From Bemisia tabaci (taxonomy: Eukaryota; Arthropoda; Insecta; Hemiptera; Aleyrodidae), in assembly GCF_918797505.1 (NCBI RefSeq), contig NC_092795.1:5551434-5615433 (forward strand): 64,000 nt of DNA. The letters are read 5' to 3'. Below the pieces are notes generated by a model. That model ran no database searches and had not been told where the DNA came from. It was given only the letters and a program-made list of their open reading frames with translations. This document shows positions 45,290 to 55,905 of this stretch, piece after piece. The position numbers were made by a program, and so were the translations under genes. Each line of letters begins with the position of its first letter. The stretch's first letter is position 1.

Positions 45290-46110
45290 GCCGAAGATAG
45301 AAAAGACGTAATTGGGCCTCGTTTTTTGACTTTTCTTCCGAGTGAAGTGACACCGCACTAGCCCGGCTTCATTTTCTTAACTTTTCTCGTGAGTCGAAGC
45401 GACTCATCAATAGCCACATACAGCGGATCATTGAGAGTTCACGTCTCGCACCATCGCGCCTTCAATTTTGCACACGCAACACGGACATCCATCAAGTACG
45501 AATAGTTGTATCTCTGCGCCGTCTCAACGAGAGACAGCCTTTCCCGCTGCCATTTCCATGTTGTGTTGGCTCCGTTTATCTTACTTTTAGTGGTTCTTCA
45601 AAGGGATACGTGAGCAACGCAACCGAAGTTAAGAGACACGTAATCCGCCCTCATTTTCTTAACTTTTCTCGTGCGTCGAAGCGACACCTCAACAGTCACA
45701 TACAGCGGAGCCTTGAGAGTTCACGTCTCGCAACATCGCGCCTTCAATGTTGCGCACGCAACACAGACATCCATCAAGTACGAATAGTTGTATCTCTGCG
45801 CCGTCTCAACGCGAGTCCTTTCCTTTGCTCATTCCATATTGTGCATTTTCGCTCGTCTTATACTCGTATTAGTGCTTCAAGGGCTACGTGCGCAACTGAG
45901 CCGAGGATAAGTGGGACTTAATCGGGCCCTGCTTTTTAACTTTAACTTCCCTCCCGAATTTGAGAGACACCTCATTTGCAGCATAGAGCGGACCATTGCA
46001 AGTTCTGGCCTCGCGCCATCGTGCCTTCAATTTTGCAGATGCAACACAAACGTCCATCGAGCACATATAGTTGTATCTCTCCCCTCGTTATAAACGCACG
46101 TTTAGGTGTC
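45290..46110 (+). repeat. Tandem array, three to four ~283-bp units
   Basis: Head-to-tail units; the marker G(C/T)GCCTTCAAT occurs at 45456, 45738 and 46021 (spacings 282 and 283). A partial unit begins at about 45290 with GCCGAAGATAG. Units share AACTTTTCTCGTG, CATCCATCAAGTACGAATAG and TTGTATCTCTGCGCCGTC. It looks like a young local expansion of the repeat also seen at 29995-30535. Confidence 0.78.
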
Positions 46111-46339
46111 ATACATTCGGTGGATGAAGAAAGGGATGAGGGAAGCGGTAGTATTATACCAAAAAGGTGAAAATATAAGAGAAAAAATATTTTCTCACCT
46201 TCAAAAATATAAATGATACTCCAAAAAATATTAAAATTGATATGTTTTAGTACGCGTTAATTCGATCGACTTGAGACTTTCCTGATAAAAAGAGGCTTGA
46301 ATATGAGAGTTGAAGATAAATTGTGTGACGCTTATTTGG

Positions 46340-46475
46340 ACTACATTTATAATAAGGAACAACAATCTCCGGCTCGTTTTAGAAACCTCGTATGTGCCAT
46401 AAGTTGCCCCACGCAGATAAGATCGTTTATGGATGAGCCAAAAATATCAGTAGATCATAACAGCTTCATGTTAGA
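46340..46475. mobile_element. Diverged copy of the TGCATTTTGC MITE family
   Basis: GTGCCATAAGTTGCCCCACGC, AGATCGTTTATGGATGAGCC and AAAATATCAGTAG blocks correspond to the family interior. It directly precedes another MITE at 46495. Confidence 0.5.
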
Positions 46476-46494
46476 AACAGTACGATCGCTAGTT

Positions 46495-46755
46495 TTGCCG
46501 TGCTAAGGAAGAACGCCGCATGAACCATCAGGCGTTGCCATATTTCTATGAACAAATACCAATTTACTGGCAACGTGTTGAATATATTTCTTCAAAATTT
46601 GAAGATAATTTTATTCGCAATCTAATCTGAAATGTCAGAAAATGTCAAAGATAAATGTCAGTAAAAGTCATAACTTTCTTCAAAAACAGATGTTTTATCC
46701 GGGGAAATTTGGCAACTCTCGAATGTTCATACGGCGTTCTTCCTTAGCACGGCAG
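46495..46755. mobile_element. GTGCTAAGG-family MITE, 261 bp
   Basis: TTGCCGTGCTAAGGAAGAAC and GGCGTTCTTCCTTAGCACGGCAG ends, the best-preserved tips in the window (GCCGTGCTAAGGAAGAACGCC). Confidence 0.8.
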
Positions 46756-48002
46756 AGTTATGAAGAAACTACGGCGTATGCTCCCTGACCGCTTTGCGGT
46801 CCGACACCCCCCCCCCCCCCAGGCGCTCCGTGTCTTGGTCAGACGTTGCTTTTATGATTTTAAATCATATAGTAAGATAATGCAGGCCAAAATGGATGTG
46901 TTTCGTTTCAACAACATCCTGTGCCTTCCCATCTAATGGCACGCCAAAAACACGATCGAGTAGCAATAATGTATATGTATCTACTCCACAAGTGGAAAAG
47001 CTATTTTCTCGGAACCGATGAAAAAATAGCGAGATTATTTTTCGGTATGAGCCTCGGAAACGATGCTGAGGCCCACGATTTCGAGTTCGGAAATCGAGTG
47101 AGAGGGCTTCCCTTTTTCTCGGAAGCGGAGTAACCAGACTTTGACCGTGGGAATTATCTGGATTATAGCCCGCTACAATTCTAACACTCAATTTCAGCGG
47201 AGAAAAGTGGAGCTCCGTGACCGCATTTCCGGTTACTCAAAATTACGTGGAAATCGGCGTTGCGCATGATTAAGTAAAAAATGAAAGTAATTTGACGGTA
47301 CACAGGAGGAAGAGACCTCCCCAACACAGTTAACAGTTATCAGTTAACAGTTAACAGTTATTGCAGAGATAAGTTATTCATACAATAGGGTTTTAGAAGT
47401 GTCATGCAATGATTTCAGACAAACAAGTGTAAATTTCATTTCAATGTTACAGGATTTTCACTTGTAAGTGGAGAATTAGGCAAGGAAGGAACACAGGAGA
47501 ATTAGCTAGGAAGAAACACCTAATTGATCTCCTTAAAAACTTTCAATATCTATGTCGCAATTAGACAAATCAGGAATTTTATCAAGTGCCTAGGCAGATG
47601 CTCAAAAGGACACTTCCCAAAAGGTTATAAGTTATGGCCAAAAGCGCGACACGAGTTTTCAACGTTTGGAAGAATATCTCATGAAATCTACAAACTCTCC
47701 TTCTTCTTCCCTCTTTTATCCCTTTTTTGTGTCGCAATAGGTGGTTTTATTAGTGTATTTTTAAAATTTCCAAGAGAACGCTTCTCATATATTTAAAATC
47801 GTAGGAATTCTGTGTTCTATAGTCTGCTGAAAATTTCAAAATGTTCGTTCAGGAGCTAAAAATCGTTTAAAATCCTTTAGAGTAATGCTCATTTTTACAT
47901 AGAATTCTATTTTACACGAACTATGAATTATTTTGTCCCAAATTAGGAAAAAATCAGAATTTCAATCTACGTGTAAATATTTGACTATTTGCCAAGTCAT
48001 TG
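46756..48002. other. No gene; short tandem motifs left of the LTR element
   Basis: C14 tract near 46807; AGTTAACAGTTA repeated at 47332-47361; a doubled GGAAG(A)AACAC...GAGAATTAG at 47470-47520. Otherwise A/T-rich. Confidence 0.4.
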
Positions 48003-48007
48003 GATAT

Positions 48008-48197
48008 TGTCGAGCTCAGAAATAAGTCAACAATATTATAGATAAATTATCAACACATTTTTTAATAATAAACCCTTTTTAAGGATAAATCATACTGGAA
48101 GAATCATACAACAGGACTTCCTTTTTTCTATAATTAGGTTAAGATGAAGAGAAAAAGTTCGCCAACGAGACCAATTAGCATAGCATAATCTTCAACA
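48008..48197 (-). repeat. 3' LTR of the minus-strand retrotransposon
   Basis: A 190-bp LTR, terminal TG...CA, A/T rich. It aligns along its whole length with 52331-52539; shared blocks include GAGCTCAGAAA, TTTTTAATAATA, GTTAAGATG and TTAGCATAGCATA. The left border is fixed by the GATAT duplication, the right border by the adjacent purine tract. Confidence 0.85.
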
Positions 48198-48213
48198 CAC
48201 TCCCCCTTTGAGG
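48198..48213 (-). other. Polypurine tract before the 3' LTR
   Basis: On the minus strand the bases next to the LTR read CCTCAAAGGGGGAGTG, immediately followed by the TGTTGAAG start of the LTR. A G-rich purine run in this place is the expected primer for plus-strand DNA synthesis. Confidence 0.7.
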
Positions 48214-51127
48214 TATCCTCAAAATAGAACGAACGCATAGTTTCCAAGTAATATTTCTTCGTAATTATGTGTAATCTTAAGTGTACTTTTCACTTGGCTG
48301 AGATCTTGAAGCAACGGCGCAAGGTATAAAACGCCGTATGATTCTTCTTTCTGCAGGCACTTTCGAAGGTCAAAGCGCTGCCGTACGCATGAGTTCTTAG
48401 GGTCAAATTGAAATCCATTAAAAATAGACAAATCCCAATGTCATGTTGACATTTTAAATTCAATAATTTGGAACCATTATTTGTTGTACTTATTCATCTC
48501 AATACTTCAAGTAAAATGAGACTTTGAATTTGGACTTCGGATCATTTTCTCTTTATGCAACTTCATTATCATCAGAATCATTGCCTCCTTAAAACCATAA
48601 CCAAATGCGAAACCATTGGATAAAACCTAGGCAAGGTAAAAAAGAGTACAGTGCATGCATGAGTCGAATTCCCTGATTTGTTTCGATTCGGATGAAGCAA
48701 TGACAATTATTTTGTCGCCTTTCTCCGAAATGTCCTTGATTGTCATTCATTGTTTCGAATCGCTTCGTTACATTGCTCAACCCCAACTATTGGTATATGT
48801 GATTTCCATCTGTATGTACTTTACAACAGAGCCGTCGCTTTTCGCGTGGTTTTTGATTGTTAAGATGTCAGTTCTTGTAGAATTTTGGGTGAATTCATAG
48901 ATCAGTTGTTCTTTTAGACTTCTTATGCTTTTCATTATTCTTTCTCGGATCTTTTCTGTCTCCACGTAAGTCAAAGAGTGTTTGAATTGAGGAAGCTGCT
49001 TCTTTCCTATATACCACCAACGTACCACGATTGTCCCTCTACGGTCGACATGTATCTTTACCTGTTAATATTAATCGTATCTCCAACTCATTCAAGAGCT
49101 GCTTCCGCCATTTGGGCTCTTTCGAGCAAATTTTGTACTTTGAAAATGACGTCATCAAGTGCCCACAGCCAAGATGTTGTTTTTTCTTCCATAATGATTT
49201 TTTTCGGTACTTTAAAATGTTTGTAGTTCTAGAGTGCAGGAAGGAATCGCACCAAGAGAGCCAGCATTTTAATTGAATTATACTCTAAACCCTTTGATTT
49301 GGGCACCTAAGGCGATCACAGGTGATGAATTATTAATACTTCATGAATAAATCATCTTCTCCGGCGAAACAAAGTGTGTTGCTACGTTATTTCTATGACG
49401 GTTTAAGAGATACAGGAAAATAAACTTGAATGCCTTCTTCCTTCTTTTTTAGTATTTTCTTCTTTTGCGTTTCTTTTCCATCGTCGTCTTCTCATATTCC
49501 TGTTCATATGTACATCAACGAGAGAGAGGTGGGCGGATTGAATACCGTAAAGAGTAGGCGATGAACATTTCAGTCCAGGGTTTCATACAGGATTTCAATT
49601 CATAGGATGTAGGATAATCGCAGGACAACACAAGAATGGACAGGAGAATATATGAGACAGACGGGACAGCAGAGGATAATGGATAGGCTCGGTTTAGTTC
49701 CATTATTTTTTTTGCTGTTAGTCGAATAGTAGGTTACCTGAAACCAGATCACAACAGGAACAGAAAACGAACTATCTATCTTGCAACATTGATATTAATT
49801 ATTAGTGAGAATGTCAATAATGGTATGTCTGATAAAATCCGGATAACTTAGTCCGGTCTTGCTTCTACTACACTAATTTGTGAGTGTAAAAGCTTATTCA
49901 CAGTTTCCTTCGCATCCAGAGAAAGTCTACTTTATCTCCACAGCTAGAAATTCAGACTATGGTAAGAATCGCTTTCCAATACTTGCTAGATACGCCAAGA
50001 CGGGAATGTTTAAATACTTTTTGAACTTTACTCAAATTTCGAACATTCATCATTTTTCAACATTCGATAAAAAAACAATAAGGATTTTGCATTCTTTATT
50101 ATGTAAACGCAACTGAACTCAGACTCATTTGTCAACACCTCTCTTTCATCTCCCTCATTTCACCAGCCCAGAGTCATATAGACGCCCATTTTCTCAAAAG
50201 GAAATTATTTAGGATGTGACCTGCCTCAACTTCTTTCTTAACTTGTCTTGCTTCTTCTACCTGGAGCCGCCCCCCCCAAAAAATCGTAACGTAAAACGAT
50301 TTTTTTTGAAAACGACGTATTTATTAGTCATTTCCAAAGTCTTTCCAGATTTACATTTTAATCTTTAAATATTTGCTTTAAATGTCTTTCGCTATTTCTC
50401 ACAACGAATTTCCCAAACCTTCAGCGCTATACAATACATCCTTACATTTCCACCAAATCATAAATCACCTTCCGCACCAAATTATAAATCAAATGAATAG
50501 ATAAATTAACCCTAACACAACAGTAATAAGTTATAAGAGATAATAAATTGTAGCAGCAGTAAGTTAAAATCTCAACATATGGATAAACTTGCTTTTTGTG
50601 TTGCGACTTTGGGGCAACAATGCAATGAAAACATATGATATAACTTTCGATCTTAGCGAGAAAATCCAGTCGCCAACCAAACCCGATGCCAACGTTATAC
50701 TAACGTTATGTTTGGCAGTCTGAAAATCTAAACGTGATTTGGGACAGTTGCAAGGAAACTGTTATTGGGCGCATCGGATCTGAAAACCGTTTCCTAGGCA
50801 CCCAGACCGATTCGCTGAGCCATCAGGTCAACACTCATAAGACAATTATAACAATAATTAATATAATAATAAAAATGCACCGTAGAATCAAAATTCAATT
50901 GTAATGTTTGAATACAGTCGAAGCGCTCTGTTTCTCTAGACTACTGCCACTCTTATATCCCCCAGTAAAGTTTGGAAGATCAATCTTTAGAAATCTTGTT
51001 AATTTGGTTTTTTACATTATTTTAACCATGTTGTTAATACATCAAAGTTCAATGATAATTAAACCGTGACAATTGAGAAGTTACATACAATCCAGTATTT
51101 AAACTTGTTTCATTCTCCATGTATGCT
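48214..51127 (-). other. LTR element interior without intact gene
   Basis: A/T-rich interior. On the minus strand there are short frames, for example 48219-48431 (70 residues), 48777-49028 (83 residues, rich in Lys/Arg/Glu) and a 34-codon piece starting MEEKTTSWLWALDD just upstream of it. These could be remnants of a gag-like gene broken by frameshifts, but no zinc knuckle, protease, RT or integrase motif could be read. I would not call a gene here. Confidence 0.4.
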
Positions 51128-51300
51128 CATTCTCTCATGGCGTGATGCGTGCCCCGCGATACATCGATCGTTATGATACTCAAACCCTTGAAAAGGATCG
51201 TACAAACAGGTGCTCGCAGTGAACACCTTAACATCGACCCTGTACCATAGTCCAAATGGCAAAAAATCGGACACAGTCGCAACCCATACCACGTACCTGC
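51128..51300 (+). mobile_element. Indel-riddled copy of the hAT-like MITE
   Basis: Blocks of the CAGTGGCG family are recognisable in order: ATGGCGTG, GCGATACATCGAT, AAAAGGATCG, ACAGGTG, GTGAACACCTTAA, ATCGA and ACCATAG. Extra or lost bases fall between them. It lies inside the LTR element, so it inserted into that element or its ancestor. Borders are approximate. Confidence 0.5.
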
Positions 51301-51639
51301 ATGTCTCTCTTCTTTTCATGACAAATTGAAAATGAACAAAAGTGTCAGCCACATATAACCCAATGCAGAGTAATCGTGTAATCAGGAATTGTATCTCCGT
51401 AGGTTGCAACAAAGGGCCTCTCGAGTGCTTAGATATGCACCGGTACTACTTGAACTATGTAAAAATCAAGTTGCAACACCTGGTAGACTGGGCTTCTTAG
51501 TTTACTGAGCTCAGGTGAGCTGTGGTCGGAAGTGGTGGCCAGTAGAGTGCACAATGCTGGGCAGTTGATAGTTGCCAGGTTGGCCTGGCGCATTGGGCAA
51601 CTCCGCTGTAGCGTCTGGTGTTTGTAGTGAGCGTCGACG

Positions 51640-52140
51640 TTGCTGCGGATTCAGCAATAAATGGCATGGCAAAGCCCAGCCGCAGTAATTGGGAGCAGCA
51701 AAATGGCCATACCAACGACAGAAAAAGGCATGGCAGTTCTCCATAGTTGTGTCAGCAATAGCCATAACATCAGAAGAAAAGGCATGCATGTGCAGCCAAT
51801 GAGTTGTGTCAGCAAAAGCCCCCCTATAACAACAAAAGAAAAGCATGCAGTGCAGCCAATAGTTTTGTGTCAAGCAAAAGCCAAACAACAAAAGAAAAGG
51901 CATGCAGTGCACCAATAGTTTTGGCTCAGATTCCAAAGCCAAACATCAAAGAAAAGGCCCGGCAGTGCAGCCATTTAGGTGTGTCCAGCAAATAGCCATA
52001 ACAACAAAATTTTGACTGGCCAGATCTAGAGGATATCAACCCTGGGAAATCCGCATAGGATCCGAGTCTAGCAAGCAAAAGCCAGTAACCTATAAAACGA
52101 TCCAGCCGGTAGCAGCAAAAGCCCATAACCGATCAAAATC
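51640..52140. repeat. ~60-bp minisatellite in the retrotransposon leader
   Basis: At least six imperfect units carry the blocks CAGCAAAAGCCATAACAAC, AAAGAAAAGGCATGCAGTG and CAGCCAATAGTTTTGTGT. Units are clearest at 51690-52010 and fade toward 52230. It lies between the primer-binding site and the region where a gag gene would be expected. Unit-to-unit differences are mostly indels. An open minus-strand frame across it is a repeat artefact. Confidence 0.7.
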
Positions 52141-52308
52141 CATGGCATTCGCAAAATGCCAGAACCAAAATTCCATGTGGTATTAGCAAAAGCCTAGACC
52201 AACCCCAACATCGAGGCCTGATATCAGCAAACGCCAAAAACCAGAGATAGACGCATGAACATCACACACAACAGTATAAGTAGTTCCGCTTCTAGAGTTT
52301 GAGAAAAG

Positions 52309-52327
52309 AATCACGTCGGGGTCACCA
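52309..52327 (-). other. Primer-binding site complementary to tRNA-Trp
   Basis: Read on the minus strand the site is TGGTGACCCCGACGTGATT, which is complementary to the 3' end of tRNA-Trp (ending ...CGTCGGGGTCACCA). It starts three bases after the CAACA end of the 5' LTR. The same primer sequence is known from avian leukosis-type retroviruses and some insect LTR elements (established knowledge). It fixes the orientation of the element. Confidence 0.88.
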
Positions 52328-52330
52328 CGT

Positions 52331-52539
52331 TGTTGAGCTCAGAAAAAAGGTCAACACGATAATAGATAAATCAAACACATTTTTAATAATAATACCTTGT
52401 TACGGATACAAATCATGCGCTGGCAGAAAGCATACACACGCAGGAAACTTTCCTGTTTCATATATATTAGAGTTAAGATGTAAGAAGAAAAAGTGTGTCG
52501 CCACGGAGACCATTTTAGCATAGCATAGGCTTACAACCA
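52331..52539 (-). repeat. 5' LTR of the minus-strand retrotransposon
   Basis: Same repeat as 48008-48197 but about 19 bases longer, because many single or double extra bases are scattered through it. Next to it on the left is the tRNA-Trp primer-binding site; on the right is the GATAT duplication. The indel-dominated difference from its partner looks more like sequencing error than ordinary divergence. Confidence 0.83.
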
Positions 52540-52544
52540 GATAT

Positions 52545-53750
52545 AATACCTGATTTTACTATTTGCCAGCGACATGTATAAAATGATTTACGCAGCGTGC
52601 GCGGAAATTTCGAACAAGATTTTATAAAGTATCTAATCCAGATTTTTAATACACTTCAAATGAAAATTAGTGTTACTGTAAACTGTACAAATAACGTCAT
52701 TTATTTTTTGACATTTAAACCAATGTTAATTAATCTACCAAATGTTATTTACCCACACCAAACTCTCCTCAAATGAGTTCCCACTCGTATGGGGAAATCC
52801 ATACAAAATAATCCGTGGCTGATACCTCAGAAAAAACTGCATTTCTTAAATGACAGTCAAAATCAAACTTTCAATCCACCACTTTAGATAAAATATGAAT
52901 TGAAACATTACGCGACCTAAATTCTCTTCAAAATTCCGCGATTAAATTTGATGATAAGTCATCCTTTCTGAATGCAATCGGACGAGAAAGCTTCAAAACG
53001 AATTGCGTAAGTTCCCTTACCTGTTTCAGGAATGTTCTTTGAAGTTTCAAGGCGGAGTGCTTTGATCTCGAGTGTGTTTTCCGTGCGAATTATTCCAATT
53101 TCGGATGCGAAAAGTCAACCCCAATCTAGGAGGGTGGTTGACTCCGAGCGGGACTTCTAACTCATTCAACCCCTCGCGGCGCGCCCGCCCCTCCCATCCG
53201 CGGGAACAATTCCGTGCATTGTGAGGTTAATTTAAAACGCGACGTCGTTGTTGGGCTGACATGCCTCGTCTTACGAACTTGTAGCAAAATGCATCCGGAG
53301 TGAATTCGTTCCCACCGCAGGATTTGCTGGAGGAAACGATAAAATAAAAAATTAAAATCGCACGGATAAAAGTAATTTCCACGTCGTGTCTGTATGAGGA
53401 CAGGACGAAATTCGTGCGAGTCGGCATTCATATTAAAATACACTGATTTGGTGACTGATTCAATTAAATTCACCCTACATTACAAAGAACACACTCACAA
53501 AATTTTGTGGTGACAAAATAATTATCGTAATGTACAAGATAATGCGATAAACTGATCCATAACGCGTAGCATCATTAATACTGAGTTAAATGACATCAAA
53601 TTGGTGTAGATTCATCGTTACTTCATACCTAAAAATATTTATACCTGAAATAACTACTGACTAACTCAGATGTGCGGGTAAAAAAGAATGCTATTTTCAA
53701 AAGTGGTTGTACCAGCCGGAGGCATGGTCGAATTAACCATATTTCTGCGG
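52545..53750. other. No gene seen right of the LTR element
   Basis: Unique A/T-rich DNA with a GC-richer patch near 53155-53220. The minus frame 53162-53473 has no recognisable domain. Confidence 0.35.
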
Positions 53751-53844
53751 CCCGACCACAGACTTTGACTTCCATCGATATTGATAGAACTCAGTTCCAG
53801 TAGGAACTTATCGATATCGATGGAAGTCAAAGTCTGTGGTCGGG
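53751..53844. repeat. 94-bp hairpin with ~35-bp stem
   Basis: CCCGACCACAGACTTTGACT TCCATCGATATTGAT pairs with ATCGATATCGATGGAAGTCA AAGTCTGTGGTCGGG with one or two mismatches; the loop is about 24 bases and itself partly paired (GTTCC/GGAAC). Size and shape could suit a small MITE or an inverted-repeat RNA precursor. Only one copy here. Confidence 0.78.
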
Positions 53845-54039
53845 CAGCAGGCTGAATCTACCATACTTCAAACTTGTGCAATCACACCACTTTTTCTTAA
53901 AGTTTTTGAATATAGTATCCATGCGCCGCGCCGACGAGTGCGTTCTATTGGTTGCAATTTTCTTAATTCAATGTAACATCGCCGTTCCTCGATTCCCAAG
54001 GAGAAGGCCTTTTTACATTATCATGTATCGATATATACA

Positions 54040-54103
54040 CAATGTTTTACATGCATTTGAAGGGGCGGAGTCCAATGTTGCCAGTTCTCAATAGCCACCA
54101 CTA
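54040..54103 (+). mobile_element. Right end of the GGCAACAC MITE family
   Basis: ATGCATTTGAAGGGGCGGAG, CAATGTTGCCAGTTCTCAA and TAGCCACCACT correspond to the right arm of 31970-32127 in diverged form. Confidence 0.4.
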
Positions 54104-54764
54104 AGGTTAATGAACCGGCGGAAGAGGTTGATCCCATAATATCGCGTCGCGCTCTACAGCCATGAGTCTAGTTCTAGTGCTAGGAAAGACCACTCGAAAA
54201 GCCTACAAATAATGGCGAGCTTTGATAAAAAAAACCGCCTATACTATTGTCTCTTTGAGCTTACCCTCCTTTCCGGCGCAATCCTTGGCATTTGCTACCT
54301 CTCTGGCGGCGGGTAAAAAAGTATAGTTTCAGCGTTTATGGCTTTTGTTATCTGAAGGATTTAACTCGCCTCGTGAAACGGAGTAAAGTGGAATTGTTTG
54401 CGGCCTACGAGGACTCTAATCTCTGCGTCATATTTGCCAGATGTCTTTCGGGGGAACGAAGATTTCTTTATCTTGCATCGGTTCATCGTGGAAGCTGTTA
54501 GAACTTCTTCGCAATCCGGTGGCTCGGATTGAATAATTTATCATAATAAGCTTCTTACTCTTCGTCTTGTTGGCTAATGTTATTCAAGGAGGCAGCGGTG
54601 TGCACTTTTTACACCGCGGGTTTTCCGCGCGCTTCTCTCGCAGCGAGAGAATCCGAGGAACTATAAAAAAAGCTGTGCTACTATGCTAGAATTCTGGTCA
54701 AGAGCTGAGAGAAGGAGGAAGCAGCCAGTAAATCTTATGGAGGCGAGTGAGTGAGGGTACTTGA

Positions 54765-54927
54765 CAGTGGCGTGGCGTGCTTTCCAATATATCGATTGAT
54801 CTGCCCTTTAAACCTGTGAAAAAGGATCGATGAACGAGGTGTTCGCGACGATCCCTTAATAATCGATTCTTTACCACAGCTTTAAATTGGGAGATATCGA
54901 TAATCGATCATTCACGCTACGCCGGTG
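54765..54927 (+). mobile_element. hAT-like MITE, 163 bp, perfect 8-bp target duplication
   Basis: Same family as 20853-21015, opposite orientation: CAGTGGCGTGGCGTGC at the left, ACGCTACGCCGGTG at the right. The 8-bp duplication GTACTTGA is at 54757-54764 and 54928-54935. Identical length to the other copy supports a fixed-length non-autonomous family. Confidence 0.88.
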
Positions 54928-55177
54928 GTACTTGAATACTACGGTTTGAGTTTAGGAAACGTCCGTGAATAACATAACTTTCTAGAGATTCCGTTACTGC
55001 ATGAATCCGCCTTTACACTGTTACGCTGCGTATTATTGGGTAAACTGGTGGCAATTTTTAAATGGATCTTAAAAAATATCCAAAAAAAAGTCCTCAAGTA
55101 GTAAAGATCGATTAGATGGAATCGATCCTCTCGATCGTCATTTGGCCGATCTCTTCCATTGCGACCTCAGCTTTGAG

Positions 55178-55268
55178 CAGTGGCGTGGGGTGTTTTGCGA
55201 TGTGTCGATTGACCTATCATTTAAATCTATAGAAAAGGATCGATAAACAGGGTCTTCACAACGAACAC
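55178..55268 (+). mobile_element. Truncated hAT-like MITE
   Basis: The left half only: CAGTGGCGTGGGGTG, then the ATCGATAAACAGGGT and ACGAACACC blocks, breaking off into unrelated sequence after about 90 bp. Confidence 0.7.
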
Positions 55269-55286
55269 CGTCAAAGATATATAGCC

Positions 55287-55370
55287 ATCAAAATTTCATG
55301 GTCAGGTGTTGTGATTGGCCAATTCGATGACTTGGACCAATCACAGCACTTGACCTGGACATTTTGATGG
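55287..55370. repeat. 84-bp imperfect hairpin
   Basis: CATCAAAATTTCATGGTCAGG / CCTGGACATTTTGATG and GTGTTGTGATTGG / CCAATCACAGCAC arms around an 18-base loop. It directly follows the truncated hAT-like MITE. Confidence 0.7.
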
Positions 55371-55503
55371 AGTATTTTGACAGTGTGACACAGGTTATCC
55401 GAATCGTAGGCTGAGTGGGGCACCAGGCACCCCCTACTTGCACGATTTGTCTCTGATGTCTGAGTTTTTCCGCCAATTTTCCAATCTGCCCGGTGTTTTT
55501 GAT

Positions 55504-55905
55504 AGGGCCCTTATGGAAAAAACATGGGGTTCATTTTCATCAAAAATACCTCAAAAACAAGGAAAATTTTAAGATTTCAGAGATTAATAACTCCGGATTT
55601 TTTGAAGATGGATAATACATGACACTTTTTTCTCAAGCACACCAAACAGCTCGACCCTGTTTTTTCATCTTAAAATCTGACACTTGGTGTCATTGAAAAA
55701 AAAAGAAAAAAAAAACTAGTTTGACCTGCTCGGTGTCTATGTGAAAATAGATTCATGTATTATCCACCAATTAAAAAAATAAAAAAGAAGAAAAAAAAAT
55801 TAGAAACATTTAGACGATCGATTTTTTAAATCTCCGACGGGTTAATTTTCCTTGTTTTTGAGATATTTTCAATGGAAACTGAACACCGTGTTATTTTAAG
55901 GACCC
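55504..55905. mobile_element. ~400-bp A/T-rich foldback MITE
   Basis: AGGGCCCTTATGGAAAAAAC / GTTATTTTAAGGACCCT, ACCTCAAAAACAAGGAAAAT / ATTTTCCTTGTTTTTGAGAT, GGATAATACATGA / TCATGTATTATCC. The middle is poly-A/T rich. Confidence 0.75.

Larger units (their letters stand above)
48008..52539 (-). mobile_element. Complete LTR retrotransposon, tRNA-Trp primed, decayed
   Basis: Two direct repeats of about 190-209 bp (48008-48197 and 52331-52539) both begin TGT(C/T)GAGCTCAG and end near CAACA/CAACCA on the plus strand. They are flanked by the same 5-bp target duplication, GATAT, at 48003-48007 and 52540-52544. Orientation is minus: immediately inside the right LTR lies a primer-binding site matching tRNA-Trp, and just inside the left LTR is a purine tract on the minus strand. 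The ~4.1-kb interior holds only short broken frames on the minus strand. I could not see reverse transcriptase, integrase or protease motifs, so it is either a non-autonomous derivative or badly decayed. Primer type and 5-bp duplication fit a Gypsy-like or BEL-like element; which one is not decidable here. A hAT-like MITE remnant sits inside at about 51128-51300. Confidence 0.85.

Noticed and set aside
45610..46170. Several frames of 60-103 codons
   Set aside because: All within the tandem repeat array; frames are not conserved between units.
48219..48431. 70-codon minus frame near the 3' LTR as a retroviral env or pol tail
   Set aside because: No recognisable motif; too short to assign.
51511..51942. 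143-codon minus-strand frame with repeating Cys/His/Phe pattern
   Set aside because: Produced by translating the ~60-bp minisatellite and its edge; not a zinc-finger protein.
51640..52140. CRISPR-like array
   Set aside because: Repeats are contiguous ~60-bp units without unique spacers and sit in an LTR element leader in a eukaryotic context.
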